The notes below the pieces were generated by a model, which was given only the letters and a program-made list of their open reading frames with translations, had not been told where the DNA came from and did no database searches. Below, piece by piece: positions 17,924 through 28,203 of a stretch of DNA of 64,000 nucleotides (position 1 is its first letter; each line of letters starts with the position of its first letter). The position numbers and the translations under genes were made by a program. Source of the DNA: Bifidobacterium asteroides DSM 20089 (GTDB lineage Bacteria; Actinomycetota; Actinomycetes; Actinomycetales; Bifidobacteriaceae); assembly GCF_002715865.1 (NCBI RefSeq), contig NZ_CP017696.1:62001-126000 (forward strand), in the 5' to 3' direction.

Positions 17924-18842
17924 ATGGAGGAATTCGCAAGCGCACATCAAGGATCGAAGGGGACGGGATTGGCGAGCAACCCTTTGCATCGCTACTGCGC
18001 GGACCCGGATCTGGTCATGATCGGGGACCGCTGGTACCTCTATTGCACCGAGGACGGTCTAGCTGGTTGGTCCTCGCACGCCTTCTACGTCTATGAATCC
18101 GGGGATCTGTGCCACTGGACTCGCCGAAAGATCTTGGACCTGGACCAGGTCCCCTGGTGGCATGGGAGGCAAGGTGCCTGGGCTCCCTGTCTGCTGGTGC
18201 GCCAGGGGCGCTGCATCCTGTATTTTGTGGCAGACGGGCAAATCGGCCAAGCTGTCGCTCCCGGCCCAACCGGCCCCTTCCGGGTGGCCCAGGAGCCATT
18301 CATCGCCCGAGGGGACTATGACTGCGTGCCCATTGATCCCTCGGTCTTTGTGGATGACGACGATATACCCTACCTGCTCTGGGGCAATGGCCGTGCCTAC
18401 ATGGCGCGGCTGAGCTCGGACGGCATGTGCCTGGAAGATGGCTCGGTGCGCTCCGCCGTACCCGACAATTTCCGCGAAGCCATCACTGTTTGCCGACGGG
18501 GAGACACCTACTATGCTTCCTGGTCGGAGAACGACACCAGGGATCCGAACTACCGGATCCGCTGGTCCAACGCGCCATCGCTGGATGGGCCCTGGACCGC
18601 ACCCCAGATCCTGGTCAAGGCTGATTATGACAAGGGGATTCTAGCCACGGGGCACCACTGCATCACCCGTGTGCCGGGCCGGGATGATTGGATCGTGGCC
18701 TACCACAGGTTCGCCAGGGACGGCCAGGGCGACGGCTGTCATCGCGAAATCGTCTTTGCCCCCTTGGATTTCGCTGATGACGGTGCCATGGTCCAGGTCC
18801 GTCCGCAGGTGGGATCCTACTGGTACCCGGCCCGGGACCAGG

Positions 18843-18853
<11 letters not shown>
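17924..18853 (+). CDS. Intracellular GH43 glycoside hydrolase
   Basis: A 309-residue protein without signal peptide. GH43 marks are HRYCADPDLVMIGDRWYLY (Asp general base), CVPIDPSVFVDDDDIPYL (second Asp) and FREAITVCRRGDTYY (likely Glu acid). It follows the permeases after 83 bases and probably hydrolyses the imported oligosaccharide, as arabinofuranosidase or xylosidase. The last 11 bases overlap the end of the convergent gndA-type gene. Confidence 0.82.
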
Positions 18854-19721
<868 letters not shown>

Positions 19722-19807
19722 AGTGTCAGTTCCTCTCCTTGACTGCAACAGTGTGAAGTTGACCGCGGCGGTTGGTTCTCGGCCGCGGTCGGGCCGAATC
19801 GTCGGTG

Positions 19808-20485
19808 CTACTGGCGGGCTGCCTGCCGGGCACGCTCGGCCTGAACCTGGGCGGTGTGCGCCTTGACGTAGCTCTGAAGGCCTAGGGTGTCGATGACCTC
19901 TTCGGCCTCGATCTCAGGAGACATGCGCAGACCCACGTCGATGGTCAGGTGGACTTCGTCCGGTCCCAGGGGTTCCAGGTCATCGAACTGGGAGCGGAGC
20001 ATCTGCGGCTTCATGAAGTGGCCCTTCCGCTTGGAGAGCCGTTCCATGATGGAGTCGTAGTCCCCGCTCAGGTGAATGAAGACTACCCCCGGCATCCGCA
20101 ACCGTTCACGATAGATCCGCTTCAGGGCCGAACAAGTGACCATTCCGGGCACTCCTCGCCGCATGTGGTCCTTGATCCAATCATGGATACTGTCCAGCCA
20201 GGGCCATCGGTCCTCGTCGTTCAGGGGGATGCCGCGAGCCATCTTGTCGATGTTGGCCTGCGGGTGGAAATCGTCGGCCTCGGCCATGTCCCAACCCAGC
20301 TTGTTGCCCAGGTGCTCGTTCATGGTGGTCTTGCCGCAGCCGGCGACCCCCATGATGACCAGAATGGGGGTGCGGCCTTGGAAGTAGTCCGGGGGAACCG
20401 TGTTGTCCACTGCTGAGGGCACCTGCGGCTCAGGGTGTTCTTCTGCGCTCAGCGCGTCGGAGTTCTTCAACGTTGTGTCGACCAT
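19808..20485 (-). CDS. gntK: Gluconokinase
   Basis: A 225-residue P-loop kinase that phosphorylates D-gluconate to 6-phosphogluconate. Walker A is GVAGCGKTT near residue 55; EADDFHP, DRWPWL and CSALKRIYRERLR are typical gluconokinase motifs. It is larger than the usual 160-180 residues because it has about 45 extra N-terminal residues and a C-terminal Ala/Arg-rich tail. The ATG at 20485 follows AGAAAGG. It lies between the short 6PGDH and GntP genes, which together form a gluconate operon. The core TTCAACGTTGT at 20466-20476 matches the palindrome at 1260, probably by chance. Confidence 0.93.
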   Translation of the reverse strand: MVDTTLKNSDALSAEEHPEPQVPSAVDNTVPPDYFQGRTPILVIMGVAGCGKTTMNEHLGNKLGWDMAEADDFHPQANIDKMARGIPLNDEDRWPWLDSIHDWIKDHMRRGVPGMVTCSALKRIYRERLRMPGVVFIHLSGDYDSIMERLSKRKGHFMKPQMLRSQFDDLEPLGPDEVHLTIDVGLRMSPEIEAEEVIDTLGLQSYVKAHTAQVQAERARQAARQ

Positions 20486-20521
20486 GTGTAACCTTTCTGA
20501 AAAGTGATTTGACAATGACGC

Positions 20522-21967
20522 TCAGGCAGTGATGGGCACAAAGATGCTGGCGACCATGACCAGGACCAGGACCACTACCGACAGCAGGCATTCAAGAACC
20601 GACCAGGTCTTCAGGGTCTCGCCGACACTCAGGCCGAAGTACTCCTTGATCAGCCAGAAGCCCGCGTCATTGAGGTGGGAGAGGAAGATGGACCCAGCGC
20701 CGATGACGATGACCAGGAGGGTAGTGGCCATGGAGCCTGCATGCATCATGGTCATGGCGTTGCTGAGGATGCCGGCCGTGGTCAGAATGGAGACGGTGGC
20801 CGAGCCTGTGGCGATGCGCACGAAGACGGCGATGACCCAACCCAGAAGGAAAATGGAGATGTTGGAGTTCTCTACAAAGGTACCGATGATTTTGCCGATG
20901 CCGGTGGAGACCAGAACGCCCTTGAAGCCGCCGCCTGCGCCCACAATCAGCAGGATGCCTGCCACGGCGGGAAGCGAGGCTCCCAGGGAGTCATTGACGG
21001 TCTTCCAGGAGATGCCCGAGGCTGCCTTGAGGACCAGCATGGAGACAATCAGCGCTATGGCCAGGGCCATGACCGGGTTGCCGATGAAGTTGATGGTCTG
21101 TGCCAGGCCGTCCGTGCGGTCCATGAACCCGGGAATGGCAATCTCGAAGATGGAGGTCAGCAGCATGAGGACTGCTGGCAGTAGGATGCAGCTGACCGAG
21201 AGGCCGAAGGATGGCAGACGGGTCTCTTCCTTGCCCGCCTGTTCGCTCTTGGCCACGAAGTCAGCCGGGGCTTCGATGGGCACCCAGCGGGAGGCCAGTC
21301 GGGAGAAGGCCGGGCCCACGACGACCAGGGTGATCAGGGCGAAGGGGATGCCGAACATCATGGTCAGGCCTACGTTGCCGGTCTGCTTGAACTGGCTCAG
21401 TGCGGCCAGGGGACCAGGGTGAGGAGGCACACAGGCGTGCATGATGGACAGGCCTGCCAGGGTGGGGATGGCCACACGCATCAGGGGAAGCTTGGTGCGG
21501 CGGGCCACCAGAATGATGACCGGGACCAGAATGACCAGGCCAACCTCGAAGAACATGGGCAGGCCGATCAGGGCGCCGATCAGGGCCATGATCCAGGGGA
21601 TGGTTGCGGGCTTGGACTTGGCGACCAGGGTGTTGACCACCTGGTCAGTGGCTCCAGTGTCCATGAGGACCTTGCCGATCATTGCTCCCAGGCCGATCAG
21701 AATGCCCACGGAGCCCATGGTGGAGCCGAACTCGCCAGTGAAGCTGGTCAGGGTGGCCACGGGACCGTAGCCGGAACCGATGCCGACCACCAGGGCGGCA
21801 CCCAGCAGGGAGACAAAGGGATGGAGTTTGACGACAGTGACCAGGAAAATGAGCACCACCAGGCTGAGCACCAAGCTGATGCCCAATTGGGTGGTGTTCA
21901 GGGAAACGGCCTGACTCGCCGCCAGGGTTAGGTACCCGTCGGCTGTCGGCTGCGACGCTAAAAGCAT
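20522..21967 (-). CDS. gntP: Gluconate:proton symporter, GntP family
   Basis: A 481-residue membrane protein of the GntP family with about 12-14 hydrophobic segments. Recognisable stretches are LHPFVSLLGAALVVGIGSG, HACVPPHPGPLAAL and ATGSATVSILTTAG. The ATG at 21967 follows AAGAGGTA on the minus strand. It lies immediately upstream of gluconokinase, with a perfect inverted repeat and a divergent GntR/FadR-type regulator in front. Confidence 0.93.
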   Translation of the reverse strand: MLLASQPTADGYLTLAASQAVSLNTTQLGISLVLSLVVLIFLVTVVKLHPFVSLLGAALVVGIGSGYGPVATLTSFTGEFGSTMGSVGILIGLGAMIGKVLMDTGATDQVVNTLVAKSKPATIPWIMALIGALIGLPMFFEVGLVILVPVIILVARRTKLPLMRVAIPTLAGLSIMHACVPPHPGPLAALSQFKQTGNVGLTMMFGIPFALITLVVVGPAFSRLASRWVPIEAPADFVAKSEQAGKEETRLPSFGLSVSCILLPAVLMLLTSIFEIAIPGFMDRTDGLAQTINFIGNPVMALAIALIVSMLVLKAASGISWKTVNDSLGASLPAVAGILLIVGAGGGFKGVLVSTGIGKIIGTFVENSNISIFLLGWVIAVFVRIATGSATVSILTTAGILSNAMTMMHAGSMATTLLVIVIGAGSIFLSHLNDAGFWLIKEYFGLSVGETLKTWSVLECLLSVVVLVLVMVASIFVPITA

Positions 21968-22032
21968 GGCTACCTCTTCTCTGAGGGTGCGAACCATTCG
22001 GCATTATCAGCTTTCCGGCTCTTTTTTTGCAT

Positions 22033-22062
22033 TACTTAATATCAACAGAGTGATATTAAGTA
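22033..22062. promoter_or_regulatory. Operator for the GntR/FadR-type regulator
   Basis: TACTTAATATCA and TGATATTAAGTA form a perfect 12-bp inverted repeat with 6-base spacer, in the 180-base divergent region between gntP and the regulator. It is very AT-rich in a GC-rich genome and overlaps where both promoters should lie, so it is the likely binding site of the adjacent regulator. Confidence 0.8.
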
Positions 22063-22144
22063 TGCCTTAACAAACAATATCCTACACGAATCTGGGACGG
22101 ATTGGAAGATGGCATGCTGAAAGCAGGGTTGAGCCTCTACTTGT

Positions 22145-22975
22145 TTGCTGAATCGTCTGATCGCTCTGAATACGGGACCGATTGCTAGAGTGGAATCCGT
22201 GGAAAGCGCGAGCAAGCCTGATGACGAAACGGCTATAGAAGGCACCCTGCATGACCGGCTGCTGGACCAGTGGGGGGCGGCCATCGTCGATGGCACTATC
22301 GCACCGGGCGACAGGCTGCCCTCCCCGGATCTGGATAGCCAGAGGCCTTCGCGCACAGTGACTCGGGAGGTTACCAGTGTTCTTGAGGCCATGGGTCTGG
22401 TCACTGTCAAGCGCAAGGTCGGTGCCACAGTCAATCCTTGTCAACACTGGAATATTTATGATCCACTGGTGATCGAGTGGAGGCTGCGCGGACCCGACCG
22501 AGGGCGGACCCTGCATGAGCTGTCCGAGCTCAGGGCATGCGTGGAGCCCATGGCTGCCCAGCTGGCGGCCGGCCATGCTGATCAGGATCAATGGGCGAAG
22601 CTGACGCGGGCCGCTATTGATATGGTGGCCAACGCTGACCGGGCCGACGGGCCGGACTACCTTCGGGCTGACGAAACCTTCCATCGAACCCTGCTTGAGG
22701 CATCGGGCAACGCTATGTTCGCGGCGCTGGGCGATGTGATTGCCTCAGTGCTGTCCGGGCGGACCCGGCATGAGCTTATGCCCAGGAAGGCCGATGAGAA
22801 GGCTCTGCGGCTGCACGGCGATGTGGCTGCACTGATACGTCGGGGCGATGCAGAGGGGGCACGGCATGCCATGGAGTGGATCGTCGACGAATCCGATCGG
22901 GCTGTCGAGCAAATGACGAGAAAGGACTCCGAAGATTCCGTCCGTGCTGCGGGTAAGGAATCTTCGGAGTCCTGA
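22145..22975 (+). CDS. GntR/FadR-family regulator of gluconate genes
   Basis: A 276-residue protein with an N-terminal winged helix (LHDRLLDQWGAAIVDGTIAPGDRLP, RTVTREVTSVLEAMGLVTVKR) and a C-terminal FCD ligand domain (ELRACVEPMAAQLAA, DETFHRTLLEASGN, HGDVAALIRRGDAEGARHAM). It is divergent from gntP and adjoins a perfect inverted repeat, so it probably represses the gluconate operon in the absence of gluconate or 6-phosphogluconate. The start at 22145 is the first plausible codon but lacks a strong ribosome site, so a later start is possible. Its tail KDSEDS...KESSES is encoded by a 17-bp inverted repeat. Confidence 0.88.
   Translation: MLNRLIALNTGPIARVESVESASKPDDETAIEGTLHDRLLDQWGAAIVDGTIAPGDRLPSPDLDSQRPSRTVTREVTSVLEAMGLVTVKRKVGATVNPCQHWNIYDPLVIEWRLRGPDRGRTLHELSELRACVEPMAAQLAAGHADQDQWAKLTRAAIDMVANADRADGPDYLRADETFHRTLLEASGNAMFAALGDVIASVLSGRTRHELMPRKADEKALRLHGDVAALIRRGDAEGARHAMEWIVDESDRAVEQMTRKDSEDSVRAAGKESSES
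22923..22972. terminator. 17-bp perfect hairpin at the end of the GntR-type gene
   Basis: AGGACTCCGAAGATTCC and GGAATCTTCGGAGTCCT form a perfect 17-bp stem with a 16-base loop. It ends three bases before the end of the stop codon and faces the convergent pgl gene. No T-run is present on the plus strand, so it may act as an mRNA-end or antitermination structure rather than a classical terminator. Confidence 0.6.
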
Positions 22976-23004
22976 GATCCGTGGAGGCTCTTGGTGCAGA
23001 AGGC

Positions 23005-23796
23005 TCAGTTCAGTTTCGAGGCGGCATCAGCGTCCAGGAGCCACAGGGTCTCCAGGGTGCCCCTGGCATAAGAGGAGGGGACGTGGGGATCGTCTGTGGT
23101 TCCCAAGGCGGCAGCCACGGCCGAGGCCTTTTCGGCAGTTGAGGTGAAGAGCCACACTTTTGGGGTTCGGCGGATGAACGGCGTGGTCATGGTGACCCTG
23201 AGCGGGGGCAGCTTGGGGGAGTTGCTGACACCCGTCACCAGCAGAGCGTCGTCCTGCAACCTGACTTCAGGGCGGTCGGGGAAGAGGGAGGCATAGTGGC
23301 CGTCGGGGCCCACGCCAAAGACGGCCAGATCCATCCGGCCCTCAGGGCCCAGCTGGTCGATGATCTCCTGCTGATACGTGGCTGCAGCCTGGGTCAGAGC
23401 CCGTTCGTTCTCCTCCTGGTCGGCGGCCTCTACCTGGGATGGGCTGCGGGTGTCCACGGGCATGGAATGCACATTGGCCTGCGGCAGCAGCCCCTGGTCA
23501 ATCAGCGAACCATACCAGGCCCGCCGTGCCTGTTCGTCGTTGCGGTCCGGGTCCTCCAGGCCCACGAACCGCTCATCGCTCCACCAGAGGTGGACCCGGC
23601 TCCAATCCACACTCCGGCTCAAGGGATCAGCACCCATCAGGGCATAGACATCCGCCGCATCTCGCCCACCGGTCAGCGCCAGGTCTGCCCGATCCTGACG
23701 GGCCAGAAGGTCTCCCAGCTCCAGCAGGATGCGGGCTGCTGTAGCTTGGTTGAGCAGCTTGGTTGTGGCATAGGTCACGGTACGACGATCGGTCAT
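23005..23796 (-). CDS. pgl: 6-phosphogluconolactonase
   Basis: A 263-residue DevB-type lactonase that hydrolyses 6-phosphogluconolactone to 6-phosphogluconate. Key segments are ALTGGRDAADVY, LWWSDERFVGLEDPDRND and DLAVFGVGPDGHYASLFP (the GxGxDGHxASLFP motif). ATG at 23796 follows GAGGAGGA on the minus strand. It is the third gene of zwf-opcA-pgl, the oxidative pentose phosphate entry. Confidence 0.93.
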   Translation of the reverse strand: MTDRRTVTYATTKLLNQATAARILLELGDLLARQDRADLALTGGRDAADVYALMGADPLSRSVDWSRVHLWWSDERFVGLEDPDRNDEQARRAWYGSLIDQGLLPQANVHSMPVDTRSPSQVEAADQEENERALTQAAATYQQEIIDQLGPEGRMDLAVFGVGPDGHYASLFPDRPEVRLQDDALLVTGVSNSPKLPPLRVTMTTPFIRRTPKVWLFTSTAEKASAVAAALGTTDDPHVPSSYARGTLETLWLLDADAASKLN

Positions 23797-23876
23797 CTGA
23801 TCCTCCTCGCATGCAGGTGATGCTGGCCTCAGCCTACACCCCTGTGTTTGCATATGAATTCAGTCGCTGCCGGGGC

Positions 23877-24884
23877 CTACTGGTGGTCGACCATTCCCCA
23901 GCCGGTGTGGATGACCTCCTGATAGACCTCGTCAGGATCCAACCGGCCCAGTTCCTCGCTCATACAGTCCACAGCGGTGCGCAGGGGCATGGAGATGGTC
24001 TGTGAGGCCTGATCGGGCTGGTTGATTCGGGCCTGATCGTCATTGTGGCGCTCCATGCTCATGACTCCGTCAGGACGTTCGAAGTAGACACCGGTGATGG
24101 CCCGGGCCTGCGGGTCACGCTCAACGGTGACCGGCACCTTAAGTTTCAGTGCCAGCCAGGAGGCCAAAAGCTCCAATGGCAGGTAGTGGGCCTGGCCGGT
24201 CACCCTGACCGAACGGATGGGCAGATGGGGCGGCTGCTGCACCATGGATGTCAGCTGTGCCCGCCAGATGGTGATTCTGGTCCAGGACAGATCCACGTCC
24301 TGGGCGCGCGAATGGGCCAGCAGCCGGGCGAAGGCGGCCTGGCGATCGTCGGCCTCCATGGCGTCGGTGATTCTGCCGGCGGCCATGGTCCCGATGGGGT
24401 CCTGCGAGGGATCCACGGGTGGATTGGTGGGCCACCAGACCACCAGAGGTGCATCCGGCACCAGGAGGGGGATGACCAGGGCATCGGAATGATCCAGCAG
24501 AGCCGCCACTGGCCGCAGGACCACCACCTCGCCGGCGCCGGCATCCGAACCGAAGCGAATCTCGGCATCCAGTGTGCGCTCGCCGTCATGGTCGGTGCTC
24601 TTGTAGGAGACGCAGTCTTCAGAGGACTGTGCTGCAGCGAACCTCTGGTCCGCTTCCTGCTCGGCCTGATGGTCTTCGGCGTCGGTCACCATGGCGATGA
24701 CCCGGCAGGGGTGTTCCCGGCTTGCGGCGTTCACGGTTTCCAGGGCCGTCTCCAGATGGGCCTGCTCGGTGATGATGACCAGGGTCAGCACCCTTCCCTG
24801 GGCGGCCTCCCCTCGCTCTACGTGGAGCTCGTCGATCTCCCGGGCGATGGCGGAGGTAGTGGTGTTGTTCAGTCTGACGATCAT
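23877..24884 (-). CDS. opcA: Glucose-6-phosphate dehydrogenase assembly protein OpcA
   Basis: A 335-residue OpcA-type protein, known in cyanobacteria and actinobacteria to bind and activate glucose-6-phosphate dehydrogenase. It starts MIVRLNNTTTSAIAREID and has LVVWWPTNPPVDPSQDPIG in the middle, both typical. Its start overlaps the zwf stop by four bases (ATGA), so the two are translationally coupled, consistent with a complex. Confidence 0.9.
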   Translation of the reverse strand: MIVRLNNTTTSAIAREIDELHVERGEAAQGRVLTLVIITEQAHLETALETVNAASREHPCRVIAMVTDAEDHQAEQEADQRFAAAQSSEDCVSYKSTDHDGERTLDAEIRFGSDAGAGEVVVLRPVAALLDHSDALVIPLLVPDAPLVVWWPTNPPVDPSQDPIGTMAAGRITDAMEADDRQAAFARLLAHSRAQDVDLSWTRITIWRAQLTSMVQQPPHLPIRSVRVTGQAHYLPLELLASWLALKLKVPVTVERDPQARAITGVYFERPDGVMSMERHNDDQARINQPDQASQTISMPLRTAVDCMSEELGRLDPDEVYQEVIHTGWGMVDHQ

Positions 24885-26473
24885 GGCATCCTCCAGTGGT
24901 ATCCGTCGCGGGCCAGCATCAGATCAGCCTCCCGTGGACCCCAGGTGCCGGCGCGGTAGGGCTGGGGTTGACCCTGTCCGGCCCAGAACTCCTCGATCGG
25001 GTCCAGGATTTTCCAGGACAGATTGACCTCCTCGGTGGTGGGGAAGAGGGGCGGGTCTCCCAGGAGCACGTCCAGGATTAGCCGCTCATAGGCCTCCGGG
25101 GAGGCTTCGGTGAAGGAACGCCCGTAGGAGAAGTCCATGTTGACGTCGCGAACCTCCATGGCCGAGCCAGGGGTCTTGGCCCCGAAACGCAGAGTCACGC
25201 CTTCATCGGGCTGTACGCGGATGACCACGGCGTTGGCGCCCAGTTCCCGGGTGGCCGTGGCCTCGAAGGGCAGGTGGGGGGCACGCTTGAAGACGATGGC
25301 GATTTCGCTGACCCGCTTGCCCAGGCGCTTGCCTGTGCGCAGGTAGAAGGGGACGCCGGCCCAGCGGCGGGTGTCCACATCCAGCCTGATGGCCGCGTAG
25401 GTCTCGGTGGTGGAGGAGGGATCAATCCCGTCCTCGTCCAGGTAGCCGACCACATGCTGGGACCCCTGCCAGCCGGCCGTGTACTGGCCTCGGGCGGTGT
25501 GGGCCGCCAGATCCTTGGGAAGATGGACAGCGGAAAGAATCTTCGTTTTTTCAGCCGTCAGATCCGACGCCGAGAAGGAAACCGGCTCCTCCATGGCTGT
25601 CAGGGCCATCAGCTGGAGGAGGTGGTTCTGAATCACATCCCGGGCTGCTCCGATTCCGTCGTAGTAACCGGCCCTGCCGCCGATGCCCATGTCCTCGGCC
25701 ATGGTGATCTGCACGTGGGAGACGTAGTTGGAGTTCCAGACCGGCTCGAACATCATGTTGGCAAAGCGCAGGGCCAGGATGTTCTGCACGGTCTCCTTGC
25801 CCAGGTAGTGGTCGATGCGGAAGACCGAATCCGGCTCGAAGACCTCGGAGACCACGCGGTCGAGCTCCTTGGCCGAGGCCAGGTCGTGGCCGAAAGGTTT
25901 CTCGATGATGACGCGGCGCCAGGCCCCTTCGGTGGAGTGGGAGAGCCCTGACTCCGCCAGCTGACGGGCAACCTGGGGAAAGGCCTTGGGTGGCACCGAC
26001 ATGTAGAAGGCATGGTTGCCACGGGTGCCCCGGACCCGGTCCAGCTCCGAGACGGTGGCCGACAGGTTGCGGAAGGCCTCGGCATCGTCGAAGCTGCCCT
26101 TGACGAAGCGCATGCCCTGGCTCAGATGTCGCCAGGTGGACTCGTTGAAGGGGGTGCGGCAGTGGGCGCGGACGTTCTCCTCCGCAAAGGCGACGAACTG
26201 TTGGTCGCTCCAGTCGCGCCGTCCGAAGCCGATCAGTCCGAAGCTGGCCGGCAACAGCCCCCGGTTGGCCAGGTCATAGACGGCCGGCAATAGCTTTTTC
26301 TTGGCCAAATCGCCGGTGACGCCGAAAATGACCAGTGAGCTGGGTCCTGCGATGCGCGGCATGCGCAGATCGCGCGGGTCCAGCAGGGGATTGTGCCAAG
26401 GCGCCTGTCGGCCGCCGCCCTCGTCGGGGGGAGTGGGCTGGTCGGCGGAGCGCGCAAGTGGTGAAGTGCCCAT
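24881..26473 (-). CDS. zwf: Glucose-6-phosphate 1-dehydrogenase
   Basis: A 530-residue enzyme that oxidises glucose 6-phosphate to 6-phosphogluconolactone with NADP. The nucleotide-binding sequence is VIFGVTGDLAKKKLLPA, and the active-site sequence is RIDHYLGKETVQN with the catalytic His a few residues away. The ATG at 26473 follows CGAGGAGCAC; a longer upstream extension would run into the divergent HD gene. Next come opcA and pgl. The divergent space to the HD gene is only about 120 bases. Confidence 0.95.
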   Translation of the reverse strand: MGTSPLARSADQPTPPDEGGGRQAPWHNPLLDPRDLRMPRIAGPSSLVIFGVTGDLAKKKLLPAVYDLANRGLLPASFGLIGFGRRDWSDQQFVAFAEENVRAHCRTPFNESTWRHLSQGMRFVKGSFDDAEAFRNLSATVSELDRVRGTRGNHAFYMSVPPKAFPQVARQLAESGLSHSTEGAWRRVIIEKPFGHDLASAKELDRVVSEVFEPDSVFRIDHYLGKETVQNILALRFANMMFEPVWNSNYVSHVQITMAEDMGIGGRAGYYDGIGAARDVIQNHLLQLMALTAMEEPVSFSASDLTAEKTKILSAVHLPKDLAAHTARGQYTAGWQGSQHVVGYLDEDGIDPSSTTETYAAIRLDVDTRRWAGVPFYLRTGKRLGKRVSEIAIVFKRAPHLPFEATATRELGANAVVIRVQPDEGVTLRFGAKTPGSAMEVRDVNMDFSYGRSFTEASPEAYERLILDVLLGDPPLFPTTEEVNLSWKILDPIEEFWAGQGQPQPYRAGTWGPREADLMLARDGYHWRMP

Positions 26474-26595
26474 AGTGCTCCTCGTGAAATACCGTGGCTC
26501 CCAGTCTACTGTCGGCAGTAGAAGGGCAGGGCTGAATATCCGCTGAAGTGTGCATAAGCGTCGCAAAGGTCACATTTACGGATGGAATCCCTAGA

Positions 26596-27261
26596 ATGGT
26601 CCGTATGATTCCCAATGTTCCCATGGCCGAGGGCCTGCACCGTCAGTACGCGCCCTCCCAAGCCGCCTATGAACTGATACACACCCACTGCCAGATCGTC
26701 GCCGCCCTAGCGGTGCGTATGGCCGATCAGGTCAACGAACGCCTGTTGCGTGGTGATGACCCTGAAGGGGTTCTGCCCGAGCGGCCCCTGGATCGTGATC
26801 TGGTACGCATAGGCGCCCTGTTGCACGACATCGGCACCTATCGGATCCTCAAGGATGACGGCTCCCAGGGTCGGCCCCTGACCTTCCAGGGCGATCGGTA
26901 CATCGAGCACGGGTTGGAGGGCTACCGCCTGCTGCTGGGTGCTGGAGTGGACGAGTCGGTGGCCCAGTTCGCCCGCAACCATACCGGGGTGGGGCTGACC
27001 CGTCGCCAGGTGGAGGAGGAGCATCTGAACCTGCCCCCGGACGACTACCTGCCGGTCAATCCTGAGCAGGAGGTGGTCATGTATGCGGACAAGTTCCACA
27101 GCAAGCACCAGCCGCCTATCTTTGTCTCCGAGCCCACTGCCGCCAAGCGCACGGCCAAGTATGGTCCCGACAATCTGGCCCGGTGGAGGCAACTGGTGGC
27201 CCGGTATGGGGTGCCGGACCTGCAACCCCTGGCCAATCACTATGGCATGACCATCGTCTGA
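26596..27261 (+). CDS. HD-domain phosphohydrolase-like protein
   Basis: A 221-residue protein with an HD metal-binding core: ELIHTHCQIVAAL, then LLHDIGTYRIL (His-Asp pair) and ARNHTG plus VMYADKFHSKH with the final Asp. HD proteins are metal-dependent phosphohydrolases, often for nucleotides, but the substrate here is unknown. The start is uncertain between ATG at 26596 and 26605; the upstream ribosome site is weak. It is divergent from zwf and overlaps the convergent ATP-grasp-like gene by 22 bases. Confidence 0.8.
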   Translation: MVRMIPNVPMAEGLHRQYAPSQAAYELIHTHCQIVAALAVRMADQVNERLLRGDDPEGVLPERPLDRDLVRIGALLHDIGTYRILKDDGSQGRPLTFQGDRYIEHGLEGYRLLLGAGVDESVAQFARNHTGVGLTRRQVEEEHLNLPPDDYLPVNPEQEVVMYADKFHSKHQPPIFVSEPTAAKRTAKYGPDNLARWRQLVARYGVPDLQPLANHYGMTIV

Positions 27262-28121
27262 TTCGGCTGTACCGGACCCCAGGAACTGCGGAAGCGACCG
27301 CCGAATTCCCGCAGCATCCACGGGTCTGGTTGATAAGGGTCGACTGGATTGGTCCGGCATGCCGCAACGGCTTTCAGGAAAGAGACCATCCCCTGCGATC
27401 CGTAAGCGTAAGGGGCTGCGCACCAGACCGGGTTTCCTTCCAGAACGAGAGGCCGATCCGATCCACGGAGGAAGGCCAGATCCACGCTGATCGGAGCAGG
27501 AGATTGACCCTCGGTTGCCTGGAGGGCGCAGTCCTCGGCGATTCTTCGATGCCTGGGGTTGAAGACGGCACCGTCAAAGACCGTGGTGATGGTCCGAGAA
27601 TTTTCACCCTCATGCAGACAGTATCCGCTGGAGGCCGCAATCCGGTCCTTGTCGATGATGACCCGCCATTCCTCATGAATATCCGGCAAGTGGGTCTGGA
27701 TGCGAATCAGCGATTGCGCAGGTGCTGTTCGTAGGTCATGCTGCAGGTCTGCAAGGGTTCGTCGGGCTGCAGGAAGGCCCGATACCCGTCCGGCAGCCAG
27801 TTGCGACCAGGGGCGCTGTCCCAAGCCCGATGGCAGTCGGTGCCAGCTCAGGATGGTTTCGGCCGTCACGGTCAGAATCCTGCGTCCGGTCAGGGATTGA
27901 TCCAGCTCATCCAGCCACAAGGTCGGTGGGGATGACAGGACCCAGGAAGGACGGCCATGGGAGGCCAGCCAGACGTTCTGGGCGATCAGCAGCCCTGGGG
28001 TGATCCATATGGCTTCCTTGACGCCGACTTCCTGAATGGGTCCGAATCCATGGTGATGATGCAGAATGACCCCTTGTTGCGGGCGTGGGCCCTTGCTGCA
28101 CAAATTGATTTGCTCGGCCAC
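27240..28121 (-). CDS. ATP-grasp-like protein, start unclear
   Basis: At least 293 residues from the GTG at 28121, but the same frame stays open 41 codons further upstream. That upstream part (ALICSVITHEEWIPRVVAEQ) looks like a real N-terminal strand, although it has no ATG, GTG or TTG. The C-terminal part SVDLAFLRG...PLVLEGNPVWCAAPYAYG resembles the ATP-grasp end (metal-binding ENP-like motif, as in the R2K/DUF4343 families). It overlaps the ABC ATPase end upstream, so it may be translationally coupled. Function is not known; ATP-grasp ligases form amide or ester bonds using ATP. Confidence 0.55.
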   Translation of the reverse strand: MAEQINLCSKGPRPQQGVILHHHHGFGPIQEVGVKEAIWITPGLLIAQNVWLASHGRPSWVLSSPPTLWLDELDQSLTGRRILTVTAETILSWHRLPSGLGQRPWSQLAAGRVSGLPAARRTLADLQHDLRTAPAQSLIRIQTHLPDIHEEWRVIIDKDRIAASSGYCLHEGENSRTITTVFDGAVFNPRHRRIAEDCALQATEGQSPAPISVDLAFLRGSDRPLVLEGNPVWCAAPYAYGSQGMVSFLKAVAACRTNPVDPYQPDPWMLREFGGRFRSSWGPVQPNQTMVMP

Positions 28122-28203
28122 GACCCGAGGTATCCACTCCTCATGGGTGATGACGGAACAAATCAGTGCAGTGCCGTCCGTCCCCGGCCCGAAAGGTTGG
28201 GGC

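Noticed and set aside
20466-20476. TTCAACGTTGT inside the gluconokinase gene as a second arabinan operator
   Set aside because: It lies within the coding sequence and its flanks are not symmetrical, so chance is more likely than function.
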